This document shows, piece after piece, positions 1-4,249 of a stretch of 5,241 nucleotides of DNA. The stretch is from assembly GCF_938010505.1 (NCBI RefSeq), contig NZ_CALLVP010000066.1, forward strand, positions 1-5,241, in the 5' to 3' direction. The stretch is from an uncultured Veillonella sp. GTDB taxonomy: Bacteria > Bacillota > Negativicutes > Veillonellales > Veillonellaceae. A program made the position numbers and the translations under genes. Below the pieces are notes generated by a model. It saw nothing but the letters and a program-made list of their open reading frames with translations, made no database searches and was not told where the DNA came from. Within the stretch, counting starts at the first letter, position 1, and every line of letters begins with the position of its first letter.

Positions 1-509
1 AAAGAGGAAAAAAAAACTCTAAAAGTAGAAAATCACAACCTAGCACAACCAATCAGCAAGCAGGCGTAGTAGACCAAAATAGTATTTTCGTAGTTGGTGC
101 CAATTATTTAATTGATCAATTCGAAAATAAATATGGTAACTCTAAAATTACTAATGTATCCTTCAAAGCACAAGATAAAACTGCCATCTATGAAGTAGCA
201 GGTTTTAATAATACTAGTGGTGCCCATTCTTTGACTCTAGATGTGGCAACTGGTAATGTAACTGAAGGTACTCCTAAAGCATATGATGCATCTATGGAAG
301 CTAGTGCTATTGATGCTGGAACAGTTATACCTCCACATGTGGCAATCAATGCAGCCTTCGTACAAACTGGCAACGTAGCAACGGGTATTAATGCGTGGTC
401 CCTTACTAATCAAAATGGGAAACCGTTATATACCGTAGAGTTCCATGATGCACAAAATAAACCAGTATCTATTGTATTGGATGCTAAAACAGGGACAGTA
501 GCGAAATAA
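1..509 (+). CDS. PepSY-like repeat protein, C-terminal part (5' end outside window)
   Basis: The reading frame is open from the window edge (first full codon at 3) to TAA at 507-509, giving 168 visible residues; the true start lies upstream. Residues 1-26 are a basic, then Ser/Thr/Gln/Asn-rich linker. Two copies of a PepSY-like fold follow: a degenerate one at about 28-88, ending LDVATGNV, and a clearer one at about 113-168, with GKPLYTVEF and the hallmark ending LDAKTGTV. PepSY domains are usually extracytoplasmic and often occur in secreted, membrane-anchored or lipoprotein proteins, where some inhibit peptidases. An N-terminal signal or anchor would be expected outside the window, which is an inference. 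An in-frame TTG at 231 is not a credible start, because the PepSY-like sequence begins well before it. No intrinsic terminator follows closely; the first strong one is at 841-885. The precise function is unknown. Confidence 0.75.
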   Translation, partial: RGKKNSKSRKSQPSTTNQQAGVVDQNSIFVVGANYLIDQFENKYGNSKITNVSFKAQDKTAIYEVAGFNNTSGAHSLTLDVATGNVTEGTPKAYDASMEASAIDAGTVIPPHVAINAAFVQTGNVATGINAWSLTNQNGKPLYTVEFHDAQNKPVSIVLDAKTGTVAK

Positions 510-567
510 GTTGATCTCGTATCCTATACCACTGTAAAGCAAACCCTTTTAAAACATGAACACTAAG

Positions 568-659
568 CACTCAAAACTATACACACATAACATAAATACA
601 CTTACACACACAACACACAATAAACAACACACAAAAAAACACACACTATAAACACACAC
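568..659 (+). other. 92-nt G-free, C/A-rich tract
   Basis: There is no G on the + strand from 568 to 659. The tract is mostly A and C, with many CA dinucleotides and a few T. Such RNA would be unstructured. A C-over-G bias downstream of a stop codon is the known signature of Rho utilisation sites, so this could promote Rho-dependent termination of the upstream PepSY transcript. It could equally be a single-stranded spacer within a longer structured RNA. It contains a TATAAA that could act as a -10 box (647-652). Confidence 0.6.
647..652 (+). promoter_or_regulatory. Possible -10 box for the structured RNA
   Basis: TATAAA matches the sigma-A -10 consensus at five of six positions. Transcription would begin near 659-661, just before the first stem of the candidate RNA at 665. 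No recognisable -35 element lies 16-18 bp upstream, where the sequence is CA-rich. This is a suggestion only; the RNA could instead be a 3' UTR of the upstream gene. Confidence 0.3.
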
Positions 660-885
660 GCATAGCCCTCTGGATTGGATAGACAAACATTGACTCTCTC
701 CTATGCCGTCTGTCGTTCAGAGGGCCCCTTATGAATTGTGGTTCCCTCCGAATCATAAGATTATATACTTGGTATATATACTCTCTCTCACAATAAGAAC
801 GTAACTGCTTTACAGCACGCTAGGTATAGGAGAGCAAGAAAGCCCGTATCACATGTAGACCGCTGCATGTGATACGGGCTTTTTT
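660..885 (+). ncRNA. Candidate structured non-coding RNA with pseudoknot
   Basis: The elements seen, in order, are as follows. An 8-bp perfect stem joins 665-672 to 718-725. After an internal loop, a 7-bp stem (one G-U) joins 678-684 to 708-714. A 23-nt apical loop follows, of which 696-707 is complementary to 823-834 over 12 bp (one G-U), forming an H-type pseudoknot with no nucleotides between the two helices. A hairpin pairs 728-734 with 753-759, and an AT hairpin pairs 762-768 with 772-778. A strong terminator ends the segment at 885. No protein gene fits here and no + strand gene follows, so it is not the leader of a downstream gene. It lacks the hallmarks I know for tmRNA (CCA end), RNase P RNA, SRP RNA or 6S RNA (paired ends around a central bubble). 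The 5' end is uncertain: it could be near 660 or, given the inverted repeat at 522-541, nearer 515. Confidence 0.5.
841..885 (+). terminator. Strong intrinsic terminator
   Basis: A perfect 15-bp stem (841-855 with 866-880) can extend by three pairs to an ACCG tetraloop. It is followed by a run of T through 885. It ends the transcript of the candidate RNA and, failing earlier termination, of the upstream PepSY gene. Confidence 0.92.
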
Positions 886-945
886 CGTAAGAAAATTTCT
901 TTATATCAAATGGTAGATATAAGATTATACGTTTTTAGTAAAGGT

Positions 946-982
946 AAAAAGAGCAGATGCTATAGGAAACATCTGCTCTTTT
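946..982 (-). terminator. Terminator of alanine racemase (possibly bidirectional)
   Basis: A 13-bp stem pairs 947-959 with 970-982 around a 10-nt loop. Read on the - strand, it follows the alr stop by about 40 nt, and the A run at 946-950 becomes a T run. On the + strand the stem is followed by only a short TTTTG, so it could back up the 841-885 terminator. Confidence 0.85.
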
Positions 983-1022
983 GTTATGAATATAGACTCT
1001 TATGAGGTCTAATATAATTGTT

Positions 1023-2135
1023 TTATATATATTGTCGCGGTACTCGTTCTGAGAATCCACAGAATATTTCGTATGGAATAGTAGAGGCAAGAGCGGCGAT
1101 CTCTAGTGCAGAGATACTTTCATGGCCTTGAGAACCTAGAAGAACTACCTTATCGCCTGGTTTTACGGTAATCGTATCCGGAACGGAGACCATAAATTGG
1201 TCCATACAAATGCGACCTACTACAGGGCAACGCGTGCCATGAATCAGTACGGTGCCTCGATTGGATAAACTACGAGGATAGCCATCCGCATAGCCTACAG
1301 GGATTGTAGCAATCGTCATTGGCTCAGTTGTGACATAGGTAGACCCATAGCCTATACCTTCGCCAGCGGGTACGTGTTGCACGTGAACGACTTCACTATG
1401 AAAAGATAAAACTGGCTTTAAGCCCAATCGATTTGGCACATCAAGGGATGGCATGATACCGTATTGAATAATACCAGGACGTGCATCCGTAAATAAGCTG
1501 TCTTTGACAGATAAGAGACCTGCACTGTTGGCGAGGGAGAAGCGGTAATCTGCTTCTGGTCGGAATGCTCGAATTTCATCTACCATGCGATGAAATGTTT
1601 GCGCTTGGCTATGAGCATGTGATTGATCCGCCGCATCGGCATTGCTCATATGGGAGAAGAATCCGTCTATTTCAAGATTTTCGTAGGACTCAACGCGCTT
1701 GATAAATTCAATGGCATCTTCAGGCTTGATACCGATGCGATGCATGCCCGTATCAACGGCAACGGCAACGCGAATGATCATGTCATGATTATCGGCTACT
1801 TTATCGAGTGCTTCCAAGTCGGTAGATTCACAAACGGCAGGAATGGAATTCGTATCTGCCACAAGCTCAAATGATTGTGGTCTTGTGAGACCTAATAGAT
1901 AAATAGGTACCATAATACCTGCGTTGCGAAGCGGTACAGACTCTTCTGGAATAGCAACGGCTAAGGATTCGTAACCTTCTTCCACCGCAATACGGCCCAT
2001 CATAACGCTGCCGTGTCCGTAGCCATTGGCCTTGATGACAGCAGTGGACGTGCTCCATTCCGGTAAACTATCTTTAATTTTGCGCAAATTCTCGCGAACG
2101 AGACTTGTATTTATGGTCAAATAGGTAGGTCTCAT
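1023..2135 (-). CDS. alr: Alanine racemase
   Basis: PLP-dependent enzyme (EC 5.1.1.1) interconverting L- and D-alanine in the cytoplasm; D-alanine feeds peptidoglycan synthesis. Numbering is from the ATG at 2135 (370 aa, normal for the family). The PLP lysine is K35 in VIKANGYGHG. VDTGMHRIGI at 127-136 and SHMSNAD at about 161-167 are family-typical. R219 is in ARPGI, and the second catalytic base is Y263 in GIGYGSTY. The conserved CMDQ is at 310-313, and the C-terminus ends CGFSERVPRQYI. A TTG four codons upstream (2147) is in frame, but GAGGA at 2141-2145 is ideally spaced (5 nt) for the ATG at 2135. The resulting MRPTY start also matches the usual family N-terminus. The gene is monocistronic here: it runs towards the structured RNA region, is divergent from the dehydrogenase, and has its own terminator at 946-982. 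Confidence 0.97.
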   Translation of the reverse strand: MRPTYLTINTSLVRENLRKIKDSLPEWSTSTAVIKANGYGHGSVMMGRIAVEEGYESLAVAIPEESVPLRNAGIMVPIYLLGLTRPQSFELVADTNSIPAVCESTDLEALDKVADNHDMIIRVAVAVDTGMHRIGIKPEDAIEFIKRVESYENLEIDGFFSHMSNADAADQSHAHSQAQTFHRMVDEIRAFRPEADYRFSLANSAGLLSVKDSLFTDARPGIIQYGIMPSLDVPNRLGLKPVLSFHSEVVHVQHVPAGEGIGYGSTYVTTEPMTIATIPVGYADGYPRSLSNRGTVLIHGTRCPVVGRICMDQFMVSVPDTITVKPGDKVVLLGSQGHESISALEIAALASTIPYEIFCGFSERVPRQYI

Positions 2136-2140
2136 GGTAT

Positions 2141-2145
2141 TCCTC
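2141..2145 (-). promoter_or_regulatory. Ribosome binding site deciding the alr start
   Basis: GAGGA on the - strand lies 5 nt upstream of the ATG at 2135. It overlaps the alternative TTG at 2147-2145, which therefore cannot use it. This favours the shorter 370-residue protein. Confidence 0.8.
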
Positions 2146-2355
2146 AATTCTATATAACATTACTCTTATTTTATAACTTTTGGGGAATTACACAATACTT
2201 TTGTGAAAGTTATATACAGAAAAATGATTTTTACTTTGAATTTTATAGGATTTATGAATATATTATATACAATAATTGTGAAAGTATACTAATTGATATG
2301 AATAGATATGTTACTTACAGTACTAATTCATAGTATTAAATTATATAAAAAATAG

Positions 2356-2361
2356 TATAAT
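2356..2361 (+). promoter_or_regulatory. Possible -10 box for the dehydrogenase
   Basis: A perfect TATAAT sits here. No good -35 lies 16-18 bp upstream. If used, it would give a leader of about 150 nt before the ATG at 2521, including the imperfect hairpin at 2463-2501. Confidence 0.3.
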
Positions 2362-2462
2362 TTATATAGAAGTAGTATTACATATATTTGAGGCTATTCA
2401 ATTCATATGCTATTTGCTTTTACTAGAAAGTAAGAAATAAATTTACAGGCAAAGGGCTGTGA

Positions 2463-2501
2463 GTTGTTGGCATGTATTAAACAAGACACATGGAATACAA
2501 C
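2463..2501 (+). promoter_or_regulatory. Imperfect inverted repeat before the dehydrogenase RBS
   Basis: GTTGT (2463-2467) and CATGT (2471-2475) pair with ACAAC (2497-2501) and ACATG (2488-2492), giving two 5-bp helices split by an internal loop, with a 12-nt loop. ACATG at 2488-2492 can instead pair with CATGT at 2501-2505. It could be an operator for a regulator or a leader hairpin; nothing in the sequence says which. Confidence 0.35.
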
Positions 2502-2509
2502 ATGTATGT

Positions 2510-2515
2510 AGGAGG
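2510..2515 (+). promoter_or_regulatory. Ribosome binding site of the dehydrogenase
   Basis: A full AGGAGG lies 5 nt before the ATG at 2521, an unusually strong match to the anti-Shine-Dalgarno, suggesting efficient translation. Confidence 0.9.
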
Positions 2516-2520
2516 TTCTC

Positions 2521-3471
2521 ATGAGTGAACGTGTAGTAGTGGTAAACGCAAGTAAAATGAATTATGACCATGCATTAGATTTCTCTATATTATCTAATGA
2601 TGTACAAGTTTATGATGACAGCACAAATGCTGAGATTATCGAACGCATTCAAGATGCTCGCGTAGTAGTAACAAAAGAGATTCCTGTTACTGCTGAGTTA
2701 CTTTCACAATTTCCAGATACAGTAAAGCTCATCGTAGAAGCTGGCACGGGCTATAATAATATCGACCTAAATGCAGCAAAGGAAAGAAGCATCACTGTGT
2801 GCAATATTCCAGCGTACAGTACAGAACGTGTAGCACATACGGTAATTATGATGATCCTCAATTTTGCGTCTACAATGCAGCAACAAATCAGCATGCTTGC
2901 TAAAGGTGATCGCAGTAATTTCACAAAACATTTACAAGTGAGCCACACAGAAGTGAATGGCAAAACCTTAGGTGTTGTTGGTGCTGGTCATATCGGAATG
3001 GAAGTTATCAAAGTAGCAAAAGCACTTGGCATGAATATCTTGATTCATACACGTACACCAAAGGCTGATGGCGATGGTATTTGTTATGTAAGTCTTGATG
3101 AATTACTTGAAAATAGTGATTATATTACATTGCATTGCCCATTGAATGATCAAACTAAACATCTTATTAATAAAGAAACAATTGGTAAGATGAAACCTAA
3201 TGCAGTCATCGTGAATACTGGTCGTGGTCCTCTCATTAATGAAGCAGACCTTTGTGAAGCATTAGCAGCCAAACGTATCGCTGGGGCAGGTCTTGATGTA
3301 CAAGAGGTAGAACCACCAGTTGAGGATAGTCCTCTCTATACACTAGATAATGTTATCATTACTCCGCACATGGGTTGGAAAGGACTTGAAACACGTCAAC
3401 GCTTGGTAGGAATCATTCGTGACAATGTACAAGCCTTCTTTAAGGGTGAACCAATCAATGTTGTATCTTGA
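2521..3471 (+). CDS. D-2-hydroxyacid dehydrogenase (glycerate dehydrogenase/hydroxypyruvate reductase-like)
   Basis: NAD(P)-dependent cytoplasmic oxidoreductase of the D-isomer-specific 2-hydroxyacid dehydrogenase family, 316 aa (usual size). The catalytic domain is split (about 1-100 and 285-316) around a Rossmann domain carrying GAGHIG at 154-159. The catalytic triad is visible as R235 (NTGRGP), E264 (EVEPP) and H283 (TPHMGW), at the spacing expected for the family. The substrate loop EAGTGYNNID (73-82) and PAYSTERVAH resemble glycerate dehydrogenases/hydroxypyruvate reductases, so hydroxypyruvate or glyoxylate is the likely substrate; this is an inference. At the end of the second Rossmann strand the sequence is IHTRTPK (175-181). 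It lacks the acidic residue typical of NAD-specific members and has R178 in the region that binds the 2'-phosphate, which suggests NADP(H). The AGGAGG site fixes the start. The gene appears monocistronic and converges on tetR with a 14-bp gap. Confidence 0.9.
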   Translation: MSERVVVVNASKMNYDHALDFSILSNDVQVYDDSTNAEIIERIQDARVVVTKEIPVTAELLSQFPDTVKLIVEAGTGYNNIDLNAAKERSITVCNIPAYSTERVAHTVIMMILNFASTMQQQISMLAKGDRSNFTKHLQVSHTEVNGKTLGVVGAGHIGMEVIKVAKALGMNILIHTRTPKADGDGICYVSLDELLENSDYITLHCPLNDQTKHLINKETIGKMKPNAVIVNTGRGPLINEADLCEALAAKRIAGAGLDVQEVEPPVEDSPLYTLDNVIITPHMGWKGLETRQRLVGIIRDNVQAFFKGEPINVVS

Positions 3472-3485
3472 TAGAATTTAAATAA

Positions 3486-4049
3486 TTATATAATAGGTTC
3501 TATAACGGCATGGAAGTAATTGTCTAATTTTGTAGGCGATTCTTTCATGCCGTTTTTTACCCACCATAACACCATTTCGACAAAACTACCTGAAATATGA
3601 TTAATAATAAAGTCATCCGGTAGATTTGTATTTGCTTTACGGTCTTGATTGATGAAATATCCTTTCACCAACTCATTTAGATGATCTCTAAAATAGCGTA
3701 AAAAGATTTCGTTATTATCACTAGCTAGTAGTTCGAGGGTTTTATTTTCATTTTGCTGTAAATGTTGTAATAAATGACCAAATACTGAGACTGGGTAAAT
3801 ACTTTGTTGATAAAGCCCATGAGCATGAGGTAAATGATTAATACTATCTTTTATATGCAAAAATAAGTCTTCGCAGAGGGCTTCTAGTAATGCCTCTTTT
3901 GTGTCGAAATGAGCATAAAATGTGGTGCGTCCAATATCTGCGGCACTAATGATTTCCTGAACGGTGATTTTGTCATACGCCTTACTAGATAATAATTCGT
4001 TAAAAGCTATAAATATGGCTTTACGAGTTCTTTTCTGTCTACGATCCAT
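3486..4049 (-). CDS. TetR/AcrR-family transcriptional repressor
   Basis: Cytoplasmic DNA-binding regulator, 187 aa from the chosen ATG at 4049. The N-terminal TetR helix-turn-helix spans about residues 8-55: DKITVQEIISAADIGRTTFY followed by AHFDTKEALL. The rest is an all-helical ligand/dimerisation domain, seen here only as a divergent sequence with FLHIKDSINHL and FVEMVLWWVKNGM. An in-frame ATG at 4085 would add 12 residues, but AGGAG (4055-4059) is placed 5 nt before the ATG at 4049, and basic MDRRQKRTRKAI is a typical TetR start. The gene is divergent from the metal ATPase, and two palindromes lie between them, so it probably represses itself and the ATPase. The ligand is not evident; a metal-responsive role is possible but TetR proteins usually sense organic molecules. 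Its 3' end converges with the dehydrogenase. Confidence 0.92.
   Translation of the reverse strand: MDRRQKRTRKAIFIAFNELLSSKAYDKITVQEIISAADIGRTTFYAHFDTKEALLEALCEDLFLHIKDSINHLPHAHGLYQQSIYPVSVFGHLLQHLQQNENKTLELLASDNNEIFLRYFRDHLNELVKGYFINQDRKANTNLPDDFIINHISGSFVEMVLWWVKNGMKESPTKLDNYFHAVIEPII
3504..3558 (+). terminator. Dehydrogenase terminator embedded in the convergent tetR gene
   Basis: A stem of about 12-13 bp pairs 3504-3516 (AACGGCATGGAAG) with 3542-3554, with one G-U and a 25-nt loop, and runs into six T (3553-3558). On the - strand the stem is not followed by a T run, so it works for the + strand only. It lies wholly within the 3' coding end of tetR, where its arms encode the NGM and HAV segments. 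Confidence 0.75.
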
Positions 4050-4054
4050 ATTAA

Positions 4055-4059
4055 CTCCT
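4055..4059 (-). promoter_or_regulatory. Ribosome binding site deciding the tetR start
   Basis: AGGAG on the - strand is 5 nt upstream of the ATG at 4049. The alternative ATG at 4085 has no comparable site, so the 187-residue product is preferred. Confidence 0.8.
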
Positions 4060-4085
4060 GTCATACTTTTAGTACAAAACATCAT

Positions 4086-4107
4086 ATATGTTCCGTAATG
4101 AACATAT
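4086..4107. promoter_or_regulatory. Operator candidate 1 (palindrome) in the tetR leader
   Basis: A perfect palindrome pairs ATATGTTC (4086-4093) with GAACATAT (4100-4107), with a 6-bp spacer. It lies 37-58 bp upstream of the tetR start. Length and symmetry fit TetR-family operators, which typically sit next to the regulator gene. It shares TGTTC/GAACA half-sites with the second site. Confidence 0.6.
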
Positions 4108-4121
4108 GCGATGTTTTATAT

Positions 4122-4149
4122 ATTGTATTAAAACTATAGGTTGATACAA
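4122..4149 (-). promoter_or_regulatory. Possible tetR promoter
   Basis: On the - strand, TTGTAT (4149-4144) and TACAAT (4127-4122) are separated by 16 bp. The -10 matches consensus at five of six positions; the -35 match is weak. Transcription would start near 4115, placing operator candidate 1 just downstream as a roadblock for autoregulation. Confidence 0.35.
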
Positions 4150-4155
4150 TTAAAG

Positions 4156-4170
4156 TGAACAAAGTGTTCG
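4156..4170. promoter_or_regulatory. Operator candidate 2 (palindrome) near the ATPase promoter
   Basis: GAACA (4157-4161) and TGTTC (4165-4169) are perfect inverted arms around a 3-bp centre, within TGAACAAAGTGTTCG. The half-sites are the same as in candidate 1 but in the opposite relative order. It lies upstream of the presumed -10 box of the ATPase gene. Confidence 0.5.
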
Positions 4171-4200
4171 TTATCGTAATTATTGTACTGTAAGTATAGT

Positions 4201-4206
4201 TATAAT
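4201..4206 (+). promoter_or_regulatory. Probable -10 box of the ATPase gene
   Basis: A perfect TATAAT about 44 bp before the ATG at 4250. The -35 region (around 4178-4184) is a poor match. Transcription would start near 4212-4214. Confidence 0.45.
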
Positions 4207-4249
4207 TCAATTCATATTGATAGTGAAAGTCTGATAAGGGGATTGCTGT

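Larger units (their letters stand above)
522..831. repeat. Long-range inverted repeat, 9+10 bp arms
   Basis: Two collinear blocks are exactly complementary. TCCTATACC at 522-530 matches GGTATAGGA at 823-831, and CTGTAAAGCA at 532-541 matches TGCTTTACAG at 806-815. The blocks are separated by 1 nt on the left arm and 7 nt on the right arm. In RNA this would be a 19-bp helix with an asymmetric bulge closing a domain of about 260 nt. In DNA it could be the ends of a small mobile element, but I see no target-site duplication. The right arm overlaps the strand used by the pseudoknot (823-834), so the two pairings exclude each other. Confidence 0.6.
2136..2520. other. AT-rich divergent intergenic region
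   Basis: The 385 bp between alr (-) and the dehydrogenase (+) contain no credible gene. The region is very AT-rich from about 2150 to 2450 and must hold both promoters. It carries several near-repeats of AGTA(T)ACTAATT and TAGTATTA (2283-2390), and an inverted repeat of TATGAAT at 2297-2303 with ATTCATA at 2326-2332. In such AT-rich sequence this could be chance. An imperfect hairpin (2463-2501) and a strong RBS lie nearest the dehydrogenase. I cannot assign the alr promoter with confidence. Confidence 0.6.

Noticed and set aside
188..373. 61-codon - strand frame opposite the PepSY gene
   Set aside because: It is antisense to the conserved PepSY frame and has no supporting start signals.
703..804. 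33-codon open frame on the + strand starting at an ATG inside the structured RNA
   Set aside because: It is preceded by a pyrimidine run with no Shine-Dalgarno, its start lies in a segment predicted to pair, and the product resembles nothing I know.
522..831. A small mobile element (MITE) bounded by the inverted repeat
   Set aside because: The arms differ by a 6-nt internal gap, no target-site duplication flanks them, and the interior carries RNA-type helices and ends near a terminator. An RNA explanation fits better, though it is not excluded.
829..834. GGAGAG as a ribosome binding site
   Set aside because: No start codon follows at a suitable distance; the terminator stem begins 7 nt later.
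660..885. Known housekeeping RNA (tmRNA, RNase P, SRP or 6S)
   Set aside because: There is no CCA end or tag frame, no RNase P or SRP core motifs, and no 6S-like closing stem with a central bubble. This was judged by eye only.
1623..2058. Open frames within alanine racemase on the + strand and in another - frame
   Set aside because: They are shadows of alr: no ribosome binding sites and low-complexity translations.
2751..2963. 70-codon - strand frame opposite the dehydrogenase
   Set aside because: It lies wholly within a well-supported gene with the catalytic triad on the other strand.
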